Positions 1 through 9,090 of a DNA stretch of 64,000 nt are shown one piece after another; position 1 is the stretch's first letter, and the number at the start of each line of letters is the position of its first letter. The stretch comes from Dryas octopetala. Its lineage: Eukaryota > Streptophyta > Magnoliopsida > Rosales > Rosaceae. A program made the translations under genes and the position numbers. Where the stretch lies: the NCBI GenBank assembly GCA_963921425.1, contig OY992839.1, positions 17,220,910 to 17,284,909 on the forward strand. The letters run 5' to 3'. The notes beneath the pieces were generated by a model, which was given only the letters and a program-made list of their open reading frames with translations, was not told the origin of the DNA and searched no databases.

Positions 1-1585
1 AGGCACTAGGAGAAGGAAAACCCTATGCAGCCGCAAGTCTCTTCCTTGCCTCTCAAGGAAGTCTTCTCCTATTTAAACCTCCTCATTCAGACTTTTAGAG
101 ACACTTTTTATTCCTCCTAGGTTCAGCCGAATTCTCTCTTCTCTCTCTTAGTTTTATTTTGCTGATTTAGGTTTTTAGTTTCAGACTTTATTTCTCTTGT
201 AAGGTGAGCCAAATTCAGAGGGAGTTTTAGGAAGAGGGTGGCGTGACATTGAGAGGGAAGGATCACCTGCTGCCGCAAGCCCAAGCTCACCTTGCCGTGA
301 GCCAATTGCTTGTGCTAGGTGCCTCCTTCTTCTTCTCTCCTTGCCGCAGCCCCCATTTGTTGCACCTCTGATTTTTGTTTTCCTTTTCCTTTTAGTTTCT
401 ATTGTTATTGTTGGATCATGTTACTGATTTTATTAAATTAATTTGCTGGTTTAATTCAGTTGTCTTTTATTTATTTTATAGCTTTGGTTCTGAATTTAGT
501 TAGTTGTTATTTAATCTTTGCAATCTGATTTTATTTAGTTATCTCTTTATTGCTTTTAATTCATGTTGCTGATTTCCTTTTGTTTACGCTTTTAGTTTCT
601 TTAATTTCGCGTTTCTGATTTCATTTAGTTTATGCACTTTAAATTAGTTGTTTAGTTTATGCTTCTAAGTTTATTTAACTTGCGTTTCTGATTTCCGTTA
701 ACAATCATGAATTGGGACTTTGTTTATTTGTTGCTGTTTTGCTTCTTTTATTTGTTTTATTTAATTATGTAGGTTAGTTATTCTATCTTGCATGTTAGTC
801 GTAGGTTGATTAATGGATTTGCATGTTCTAACAAATCGTTTATCCGTCTCTTGGTCTGTTAGTTTGATGTTTGCACATATTAAATTTCCACTATCTATTA
901 AAACCCCCGTCACTAGTTGTTTGCATCCTTTGACTGGCCACCATAGGGTAATTGCATCTAGTTTATCCGTTAGGTTTAGCTGTGAAATAGTCAAAGACAC
1001 TAAACCACAAGTAACAAGGGAATAAGGGATTATTCTTGGTAGTGGGGTTGGGCGACCTCTATAAGGAAATAGTCAAAGCTTATATGTTGTGCATGTTTGA
1101 CGTTCTCATAAAACTTAATGACTCCTGCATGGGTAACAGCTGCCCTAGCTTGAACTAGGGAACATGTAGGTTAACTAGCTAAGGAAGGCCCAAGAAGCTC
1201 TTAGTTTATGCATTAGGAGAACAATGGCGAGAAAGTAACTAGCCAAACCTTTTTAGCTGTCAAACTTTAATATGTTGTGTTCAAATTAACTGTCATTAGC
1301 CTTGGATGGTTATTGCATGCTTATCTGATTTGAAACCGAAAACTTAACATTGCAAGATAGGATAAAGTGTGTGTGCGTGTGGTGATGTGTGTGTGTGTTT
1401 CCATCTTTCAAAACCCCCCCATTTAGTTATTCTAGTGATTAATTGCATTGATTTATTGTATATTAACCATTCCCTGTGGGATCGACCTCGTGCTTGTACG
1501 CTTTGCTACTGATGCGATTCGTGCACTTGCGAGTAAACTTAGAATGAGGTATTTGTTTATTTTATTCTAAGAAAACACATCAACA
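1..1585 (+). repeat. 5' LTR of element A (3' part only)
   Basis: It is colinear with the last 1585 bp of the 3' LTR of A, so about 917 bp of U3 lie upstream of the window. It ends in CATCAACA directly before a 6-nt spacer and the primer-binding site. A TATTTAAA box is at 70-77, followed by the transcribed leader. Small open frames inside it recur in every LTR copy and do not look coding. Confidence 0.9.
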
Positions 1586-1591
1586 AGTTTT

Positions 1592-1609
1592 TGGCGCCGT
1601 TGCCGGGGA
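1592..1609 (+). other. Primer-binding site, tRNA-Asp type
   Basis: TGGCGCCGTTGCCGGGGA is complementary to the 3' end of plant tRNA-Asp including the CCA tail, the primer usual for Athila elements. It starts 6 nt after the LTR end. Confidence 0.85.
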
Positions 1610-1768
1610 ATGGTGTCTAATATCAATGAATTGGTGTAATTAGTCATTAGAATTAGGTTATATTAGTTAGATTTCAGTTTTTGCTAATTTTTAGTTTTTA
1701 ATAAATGCCATGCCTTTATATGCATTCTTTCTACTGATTGTGTGTTTTCTCTTGATTAGGTGTGTTTT

Positions 1769-3669
1769 ATGAACCCTGAACTTGTTGCTAGGTTGGAGAG
1801 GCTCAAGGACGAAGCTTTAGGTGCATCACAAGTCAGCCCGCAACCTAGTGCATCAGATTCGAGTAGTGAAGAAACTGAGAGTGTCGACATGGCTGAAGCA
1901 AATGAGATAGTGCCGCAGCCCCTGAGCCATTTTTCAGCACCTTCGCTGCCCACTCAACCATCGTGCATTCGGTATGCCACCATAGCCACTGATTTCGAAA
2001 TCAAGAGTGGTCAGATTCATTTGTTGCCGAGCTACCATGGGCTGAATGGGGAGGATCCGATCCATTTCTTGAAGGAGTTTTCCGGGGTTTGTGAAGCCGC
2101 ACAATTGAGGGGCCTGAATGCTGATCAGTACCGTTTGAGGATGTTCCCTTTTGCGCTTAAGGACAAGGCAAAGAGGGATTATTGGAGAGAGACCAAGCCA
2201 AGGTGGATTCGGCATGTGGTGGTGCATTCATGTCCAAAACGGAGGATGAGGCTACAGAATTGTTTGAGTCGCTTTCTTTGAGTTCTCAACAATGGGATTC
2301 CAATCGTACAAGAGGAGGACCAAAGAGAGGGTTATATGAGGTGGCTGATGTGCCAAACACCATGGAGGGACAGATTATGGAAATCAAGACTATGGTGCAG
2401 AAGTTATCTTTGGCTCAAGAGAAGATGATGAGTGTGCAAGGACAAGGGGGTGACGTGGAACAAGTGAACCAGGTTGGGAGCTATCCTAGGGTGCCGTATG
2501 ACCCATATTCCAACACTTACAACCCTGGATGGAAGAACAACCCGAATTTCCGATGGAGCAACAACAATGGACAGCAAGCTAGTGGGAGCACCAACAAGCC
2601 GTATGTGCACCCTAATGCCGAGAGGTCTAGTTTAGAGGACAAGATTGCTCAGATTGCTCAAAGCACCACTTCCCTTGCCCAAAGCACCAATGCCTTCATG
2701 AACCGTACCGAGCAGCAGATGCAAGCCAATTCGAAGGCTATTGCACACTTGGAGAGTCAAATGGGTCAGATTGCCACTACTTTGGGTCAGAGAGAGAAGG
2801 GGAAGTTGCCAAGTCAGCCCATCGTCAACCCAAAGAATGAAGAGCATGTAAATGCTATTTTGAGGACTACTCCAAGAAAAAGAGTTAGAATGGTCAAGAC
2901 TAAGGTGGTGAAGGAAGTGATTGAGATCAGTGATAGTGAGGAAGAGGAGGACCCAGATATGACTGAAGAGCATAAGGATATACGTGTGATTCCCCTCATT
3001 CCGGACATTGACATCACCAAATTTCCAGCAACCATGAGGGAATTGAAGTCTATTGAGAAGAAGGTTGAGAAGCAAGGGCATAGTCACAATGTTCCTAGGG
3101 AGATTCGTGGTTATCTCTTTGCGTCTTTTCCAAGCAAGAAGAAGGATCCGGGCTCGTTGGTCATATCATGCAGCATAGGGGAGCATAAGATCACCAATGC
3201 CTTAGTTGACAGTGGTGCAGCTATCAATGTCATGCCGCTGGTTGTGTTCGAGAGGCTTGGATTTAAGGAGGCTGATCTGCAACCATTTGATGTGGACATT
3301 CGCTTCGCCAACGCTTCAGCCCAAAAAGCTTGTGGTATGCTTGTGGATGTTTTGGTTAAATGTCGTAAATTACTAATCCCCTCTGATTTCATAGTGCTAG
3401 ATGTGCCGACAATTCCGGGCGACGTCTCTATTATTCTTGGGAGACCATTTTTGTGCACCTCTAACATGGAGTACAAAGCATTGGAGAGCGCCATGACAAT
3501 TCGGCACTACGCCAAGCGAGAGTTGTATGTGCTCACTTCCGAGATGCCAGAAAACGAGGAGGTCACTTTTTATGGAGAGGAGAAGTCCGAGATGGAGAGC
3601 TTCCTCAGTTCGATCCTAGGGAATGCCGAGAGTAGCAATGGCAAGAGGAAGAGGGAAGGACGCAAGTGA
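1769..3669 (+). pseudogene. Gag-protease gene of element A, broken by a 235-bp deletion
   Basis: The frame opens at the ATG at 1769 (M-N-P-E-L) and runs as gag to about 2177, then leaves frame and stops at 2281. The rest continues in another frame to the TGA at 3667-3669. Against the intact copy in element B, 235 bp (B positions 17754-17988) are missing; both edges carry AGG, so this is a microhomology deletion that shifts the frame. The lost segment is the centre of the Retrotrans_gag domain. Downstream parts remain: a glutamine-rich, probably coiled-coil stretch, a VIEISDSEEEED acidic motif and a retropepsin domain with the active-site motif L-V-D-S-G-A and the later I-L-G-R-P-F-L. There is no RT or integrase. 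A truncated Gag from the first frame could be made but is probably non-functional. Confidence 0.88.
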
Positions 3670-3713
3670 AGGAGATGGCAATGTCAGGCTGAAGACAGAA
3701 AAACAAGCGCTTA

Positions 3714-3729
3714 TTGGGAGGCAACCCAA
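3714..3729 (+). promoter_or_regulatory. Post-stop hairpin TTGGG-AGGCAA-CCCAA
   Basis: Perfect 5-bp stem with a 6-nt loop, beginning 44 nt after the gag-protease stop. The upstream context GGCTGAAGAC ... AGCGCT is shared with the equivalent sites in B, C, D and F. Function unknown. Confidence 0.6.
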
Positions 3730-3934
3730 GTTTTTGTTTCGAATAATGGAGGAGGAGTCATTGAGGACCAAGGAGGCCGCGCCTACCCTTGGAGTGTCCA
3801 CGCTTGCGTACGCAAGTAAACAGTTTCTTTATTTCGCTTCATAAGACAATTTTTCATTTTGGTGTGATTATTTGGTTTTGGATATTTGCAATTTCCCGTT
3901 TCGCTTAATTTGATCATTCTTGCATTTATTTCAT

Positions 3935-3976
3935 ATACATTGAGGGCAATGTATCATTTAAGTGTGGGGGGAAGGG
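3935..3976 (+). promoter_or_regulatory. Hairpin (ATACATTG/CAATGTAT) followed by first PPT-like motif
   Basis: Perfect 8-bp stem around an AGGG loop at 3935-3954, then AAGTGTGGGGGGAAGGG at 3960-3976. The same pairing of hairpin and purine run is found after gag or pol in B, C, D and F. Confidence 0.6.
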
Positions 3977-4790
3977 CAATTGTCCTCTGTTAGTGTTTTT
4001 AGGTTAGAACAAGTGTTTAGAGTGTTTTAAGTGTTTTTGAGCGTTTTTAGAAAAAGAGGAAAAAAAATTTTTTTTTTTAGTGTTTTTAGGTTAGGAAAAA
4101 ATTTTTCTTTTGTTTTTAAACTTAGGGTGTCAAAACCCACATCAAAATGCACGTTTTCGTTAGATCTCATTCACCTTAGTGATGGATGTGATTCTTTTGA
4201 AGTGTGCGACATTGTTTTAAAAACAAAAAGTTTTTTGAGTCATTTTGGTTGTTTCAGGTCGTTTTGAGTCCCCAACTAATTGATTTGAGTGTGCATGATT
4301 GTTATGAGCATGTTTTAGTATTGTGTGTATATTTGGTGTTCTTTTCATTCTAATAGTGTTCCATAACATATCTTGCAATTCTATGTCATTTGGCCTTGTT
4401 GATATGAATTTAGGTTGTGATTAGCATTACTAATGATTATATGCATAATAGAGTAGACTTGCATGACCTAAGTGAGCTTTTGAGCCCTGTTCTTCAATTC
4501 TTGAGTGTTGCGCGCCACTCTGATTCTATCATTGTCATATAAGTCGTTGTTTTGATCTCATTGTCTTTCATTTGGTCATTTGCTTGGAATATGCATAATC
4601 TTGAATCAATGAGCTAGAACTCTTTTCTTGTGTACACAAAGCATGCCGTATTTGCATAACTCTTGAGAAATGAATTTAGGCCCTGTTTGTGTACCCCATA
4701 GCCTGAAAGCCTACCCATTACATGTTTTATCCTTAGTTACCCATTTTGAGCCTTTTAAGCCGTTTTCTTTGTTACCCCATACCAAACCCT

Positions 4791-4803
4791 AAGTTTGGGG
4801 GTG
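4791..4803 (+). other. Second PPT-like motif of element A
   Basis: AAGTTTGGGGGTG, identical to the true PPT at 5673-5685 but about 880 bp further upstream and not next to an LTR. Confidence 0.6.
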
Positions 4804-5485
4804 TACCACCCCTTTTACCCGTTTTACCCTTTTTATGGTGTTGCAAGTTGTTTACATGTTGATTGAGGGGGAAAAGAAGTGAAAATGCATAGCTTATACA
4901 AAAATGTGTCATAAAAGTATGTATACCGTGCCCAAAGAAAAGAAAAAGAAAAGAAATCAAAGAAAAGAGATGGGACGGTTTCAAAAGAAGAAAAAAAAAT
5001 GAGCAAAAAAAGAGTTCAAAGTAAGCTATGAAGTGCAAAGAAGCAAAGTGTACCTCAGAATGTTCTATTGATGCTTGCAATTCCATAAAATTAGCCCTTT
5101 GTGTTTCCTTTTCATTTCAGTATCCTATCCTAGCCTAAGCCTTCATTATAACCCTATTAAAGCCCTAGCTGATCTCAAGAGGTGTGTATTATACTTATGT
5201 GGAGTCTATTTAAGAAGGGAGCCTATGGCTATTGATTCTATTTCAAGCATTTGTATTCCTTTCATGAGATCAGTATTCTTTCTAAAATGTGCCTTTATTT
5301 CATGTACATATGTGAGCTAATTGTTTTTGTTACATATTTCCTCTCACATATACTTTTGAGTGCACATATCAACCCAATTCTTGAGTGTTTATCATTGAGA
5401 GTATGCCATAGTGAGGATTGGAGTTGAATCTATTGTGTATGTATTGATTTAGTCTGTTTGTCTAATACTTGGATTTGTGTCAAGG

Positions 5486-5674
5486 ATGGCCTATATGACA
5501 ATAGAGGAGCGAGGTATGTTATTTGAAATATTATTAGATTTTGAAGAATACAATTTATATGCCTTGCTTTCCTATGTGATTAATGGTTATGCGCATGAAT
5601 TCAGTTGTTGGGATGTTGGAGTCAGTTTTGAGTCTTTTCTTTCCTTTATTTGCTCGAGGACTAGCAAAATCTAA
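5486..5674 (+). CDS. Short open frame next to the PPT, doubtful
   Basis: An ATG at 5486 opens about 62 codons (M-A-Y-M-T-I-E-E-R...) that end inside the PPT. The intact element B has the same frame (21312-21500) with several amino-acid changes and no stop. The homologous DNA in element C carries stops in that frame, and no recognised domain is present. It may be chance openness in conserved 3' sequence; I would not call it a protein without expression data. Confidence 0.15.
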   Translation: MAYMTIEERGMLFEILLDFEEYNLYALLSYVINGYAHEFSCWDVGVSFESFLSFICSRTSKI

Positions 5675-5685
5675 GTTTGGGGGTG
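5673..5685 (+). other. Polypurine tract of element A
   Basis: AAGTTTGGGGGTG directly abuts the TG of the 3' LTR, the expected place of the plus-strand primer. It is preceded by GACTAGCAAAATCT, shared with B and C. Confidence 0.85.
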
Positions 5686-5841
5686 TGATGAGTGTGCATT
5701 TTGCATCACTTTATGATACTAATTCCTTAACCTAGAGTGTTAGAACTCGCTATTTTGTGTTTCTTGTCTTGTTTTTGTGTTTTCAGGTCAAATGAAGCAG
5801 AAATGAGAAAAAGAAGCAAATGGAGCCATTTTGGGACATTT

Positions 5842-6109
5842 CCTGGTCAAACCAGGAAAAGTGCAGAAATCCTAGTCAAATGAGGATTCCTAGTCACACT
5901 AGGAAACATCAAGTCCAGAACCATCATTGCGGAGCCAGAAATGTGAAATCCTGATTCAAACAGGAAATCCTGGTTGAACTAGGAAACCTAACCCAACTAG
6001 GGAAAGGAGTCCTAGTGACACTAGGAGACCCCAGGGGCAATATGGTCATTACGAGAAGTCGAAATGGATAAGGAATCTCTCATTTTCAAGAAATCCTAGT
6101 TGCACCAGG
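5842..6109 (+). promoter_or_regulatory. U3 array of 15-bp quasi-palindromes (7 units)
   Basis: Units at 5842, 5871, 5889, 5950, 5969, 6011 and 6095 follow CCTRGT-nnn-ACYAGG, for example CCTGGTCAAACCAGG and CCTAGTCACACTAGG. Arms pair perfectly in the best units. The array recurs in every A/B/C-type LTR in the window; B carries an extra unit. Confidence 0.7.
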
Positions 6110-6264
6110 AAATGTTTTTCAAGGTTCCAGAAGCTTCCAGAAGGTGGTGGAAATCCATGGAAATGAATGGAGGGAAGAAATGAATTTAAATTCAAATGGA
6201 AATGAGGGGCAAAATGGGAAGTCAAAAGTGGAGGGCCCATGGGCCCTAGGGATGCCGAACCAAG

Positions 6265-6626
6265 TGGGCCATGCATGCACATGCATGGGCCCAAACCCTA
6301 GCAGCCCAAAAGCCACACGCAAGGAGGAAGATGGCAGCCCATGCATGCGCATGCATGCCATGCAAACCCTAGCAAGACAAGGGGCCATGCGCAGGCCCAA
6401 GGTGACAAGCCCAAGGTGGAAGCCCATGGAGTGAAACCCTAGCCCATCTTGTGCAAGCTACTGAAGCCCAACATGCAAGCCCAAAGGGACCAGCCCATGC
6501 GCCAAGGAGGGACCCTAGCTAGGCTAGGCGTGAGCCACTTAAGCCCAAAGGGGGAAGCCCATGCCGCAAGGCCCTAGTCAGCTAACCCTAGCTGAAGCCG
6601 CAAGGCACTAGGAGAAGGAAAACCCT
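6265..6626 (+). promoter_or_regulatory. RY / telobox / GCCCA cluster upstream of TATA
   Basis: CATGCATG (RY) motifs occur around 6270-6287 and 6340-6357. AAACCCTA or ACCCTAG (telobox-like) appears about six times between 6293 and 6626, among many GCCCA repeats (reverse of TGGGC, site II). Such combinations are known in promoters of genes active in dividing cells and, for RY, in seeds. Activity here is inference. Confidence 0.5.
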
Positions 6627-6671
6627 ATGCAGCCGCAAGTCTCTTCCTTGCCTCTCAAGGAAGTCTTCTCC

Positions 6672-6679
6672 TATTTAAA
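6672..6679 (+). promoter_or_regulatory. Putative LTR TATA box
   Basis: TATTTAAA follows the GC/AG-rich U3 and precedes the leader. Equivalent boxes lie at 70, 15648 and 22546. Confidence 0.6.
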
Positions 6680-8072
6680 CCTCCTCATTCAGACTTTTAG
6701 AGACACTTTTTATTCCTCCTAGGTTCAGCCGAATTCTCTCTTCTCTCTCTTAGTTTTATTTTGCTGATTTAGGTTTTTAGTTTCAGACTTTATTTCTCTT
6801 GTAAGGTGAGCCAAATTCAGAGGGAGTTTTAGGAAGAGGGTGGCGTGACATTGAGAGGGAAGGATCACCTGCTGCCGCAAGCCCAAGCTCACCTTGCCGT
6901 GAGCCAATTGCTTGTGCTAGGTGCCTCCTTCTTCTTCTCTCCTTGCCGCAGCCCCCATTTGTTGCACCTCTGATTTTTGTTTTCCTTTTCCTTTTAGTTT
7001 CTATTGTTATTGTTGGATCATGTTACTGATTTTATTAAATTAATTTGCTGGTTTAATTCAGTTGTCTTTTATTTATTTTATAGCTTTGGTTCTGAATTTA
7101 GTTAGTTGTTATTTAATCTTTGCAATCTGATTTTATTTAGTTATCTCTTTATTGCTTTTAATTCATGTTGCTGATTTCCTTTTGTTTACGCTTTTAGTTT
7201 CTTTAATTTCGCGTTTCTGATTTCATTTAGTTTATGCACTTTAAATTAGTTGTTTAGTTTATGCTTCTAAGTTTATTTAACTTGCGTTTCTGATTTCCGT
7301 TAACAATCATGAATTGGGACTTTGTTTATTTGTTGCTGTTTTGCTTCTTTTATTTGTTTTATTTAATTATGTAGGTTAGTTATTCTATCTTGCATGTTAG
7401 TCGTAGGTTGATTAATGGATTTGCATGTTCTAACAAATCGTTTATCCGTCTCTTGGTCTGTTAGTTTGATGTTTGCACATATTAAATTTCCACTATCTAT
7501 TAAAACCCCCGTCACTAGTTGTTTGCATCCTTTGACTGGCCACCATAGGGTAATTGCATCTAGTTTATCCGTTAGGTTTAGCTGTGAAATAGTCAAAGAC
7601 ACTAAACCACAAGTAACAAGGGAATAAGGGATTATTCTTGGTAGTGGGGTTGGGCGACCTCTATAAGGAAATAGTCAAAGCTTATATGTTGTGCATGTTT
7701 GACGTTCTCATAAAACTTAATGACTCCTGCATGGGTAACAGCTGCCCTAGCTTGAACTAGGGAACATGTAGGTTAACTAGCTAAGGAAGGCCCAAGAAGC
7801 TCTTAGTTTATGCATTAGGAGAACAATGGCGAGAAAGTAACTAGCCAAACCTTTTTAGCTGTCAAACTTTAATATGTTGTGTTCAAATTAACTGTCATTA
7901 GCCTTGGATGGTTATTGCATGCTTATCTGATTTGAAACCGAAAACTTAACATTGCAAGATAGGATAAAGTGTGTGTGCGTGTGGTGATGTGTGTGTGTGT
8001 TTCCATCTTTCAAAACCCCCCCATTTAGTTATTCTAGTGATTAATTGCATTGATTTATTGCATATTAACCAT

Positions 8073-8138
8073 TCCCTGTGGGATCGACCTCGTGCTTGTA
8101 CGCTTTGCTACTGATGCGATTCGTGCACTTGCGAGTAA
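8073..8138 (+). promoter_or_regulatory. Conserved block near LTR 3' end
   Basis: CCCTGTGGGATCGACCTCG ... GATTCGTGCACTTGCGAG is retained in the LTRs of A, B, C, E, F, the fragments, and in reduced form in the otherwise different LTR of D (46278-46327). Probably a functional R/U5 element; the exact role is unknown. Confidence 0.5.
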
Positions 8139-8187
8139 ACTTAGAATGAGGTATTTGTTTATTTTATTCTAAGAAAACACATCAACA

Positions 8188-8786
8188 ACCACAAGTCCGA
8201 TCCGGCCCCTCCTACAAAGCCCGAGCCGCCCCCTGCGTGATCGGAGCACCGAGCCCAAGCAGCCCAGCCGCGCACCCGCCCAGCCGCGCACCCGAGCCCA
8301 CGCTCAGCTTCGGCCCGAGCCCACTCCCTTCGAGCCAAGACAGAGCAGCCACGCGCCGAGCCCTTGCGCGACCCGAACGCACTCGCACACCCCTGCGCGA
8401 CCCGACCAGCTAGCTGCACAACCAGCCCCCCCTTCGCGCAGCAGCCACCCCGAGCAAGCCCCCTGCTCTTCCGCCCACCCGCGCATCCGAGCCGTGCCCT
8501 CCCTTCTGCCCAACAGAGTTAAAAAAAAAAAAGGCAGCTCTCCCTCTCTCTCTTAAAATAGCCACAAACAAAAAAAAAAAAAAAAAAAAAGGGAGATATA
8601 GGTGTGGAATCTTCATATTTGGGCTCTACCATTTAATTCCAGATTCTCATTTACAAAGGGCGATATCCCACCAATAAATTGGACGGGATTCACTGGGATT
8701 TTGCAAAGCGTCTACTGCTCGGAATACAGGTGATCAGAAATTCAAAAAAAAAAAAAAAAAAAAGGAAAAAAAAGGGATCCTTCATA
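8188..8786 (-). other. GC-rich unassigned stretch with poly-A runs, perhaps a reversed chromovirus LTR/leader remnant
   Basis: 8188-8515 is unusually GC-rich with short repeats such as CAGCCGCGCACCCG. A-runs follow at about 8521-8532, 8569-8590 and 8744-8763. No credible coding frame is present. Its place beside a reversed chromovirus LTR piece (9630-9966) suggests it is the rest of that LTR, but I could not align it to the copy at 28643-29672. Confidence 0.3.
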
Positions 8787-9090
8787 TGTAACCCCCAAGC
8801 TTTCCTGCAGTACAGCTTTTCTTGCTATGGAACTTGGGGGACTTCTAGACAGCAGCTTAAGCAGGAACAAGTGTGTGGTTACTTGTCGTTCTGCTCGGAC
8901 TCTTTTGTGTACAAAGTTCCCAACCAAGAAGTATCTTTTGCTCGGAAACTTGGGGGACTTCTGTTCGTATGATGAATCGTCTGGGCATAACGACAAGTCA
9001 CACAAGGCTTAACATCATGTTGTTTGGGCCTAAGCCCTTCCTAGGCTCCTAGCCCCTGACCTACCAGGCTCCTCCTAGGCCACGACCTCT

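Larger units (their letters stand above)
3670..5672 (+). other. Non-coding 3' region of element A
   Basis: Two kilobases between the gag-protease stop and the polypurine tract. It holds two hairpins, three PPT-like motifs and an A/G-rich tract (about 4935-5010), all listed separately. No env-like or pol frame is present. Much of it aligns with B and, more weakly, with the same region in C, D and F, so it is conserved although non-coding. Confidence 0.75.
1..8187 (+). mobile_element. Element A: non-autonomous Athila-type (gag-protease only) LTR retrotransposon, 5' end outside window
   Basis: The order is a partial 5' LTR, a tRNA-Asp-type primer-binding site, a gag-protease frame, a 2 kb non-coding 3' region, a polypurine tract and a full 3' LTR. 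No reverse transcriptase, RNase H or integrase motif lies between gag-protease and the 3' LTR, and the space left is too small for a pol gene. It resembles published plant elements that keep only a gag region (TR-GAG type), here with a protease domain. Bases 1-1585 match 6603-8187 with one substitution that I could find (t at 1459 region against c in the 3' copy), so insertion is recent. The left target duplication is outside the window; the right flank is ACCAC. The gag is broken by an internal deletion, so this copy cannot supply its own Gag. Confidence 0.9.
5686..8187 (+). repeat. 3' LTR of element A, 2502 bp
   Basis: It starts TGATGAGTGTGC after the PPT and ends CATCAACA, which is the end of the 5' LTR. 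U3 has seven 15-bp quasi-palindromes, RY motifs and telobox-like motifs, then a TATTTAAA box at 6672. The transcribed part carries a GT-rich microsatellite near 7970-8001 and the conserved block near the LTR end. Confidence 0.93.

Noticed and set aside
761..1025. Overlapping 70- and 79-codon frames on both strands, repeated in each A/B LTR
   Set aside because: They lie in the transcribed LTR leader, recur only because the LTRs are near-identical, and show no domain.
1366..1400. GT microsatellite near LTR ends as a separate feature of interest
   Set aside because: Short, ordinary, and present in each LTR copy with small length changes.
1592..1609. A tRNA gene
   Set aside because: Only the 18-nt complement of a tRNA 3' end is present; it is a primer-binding site.
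5842..6109. CRISPR array
   Set aside because: The repeats are degenerate 15-bp palindromes with irregular short spacers inside plant LTRs; no cas genes.
6265..6626. Interstitial telomeric repeat
   Set aside because: AAACCCTAG motifs are dispersed, not tandem TTTAGGG arrays.
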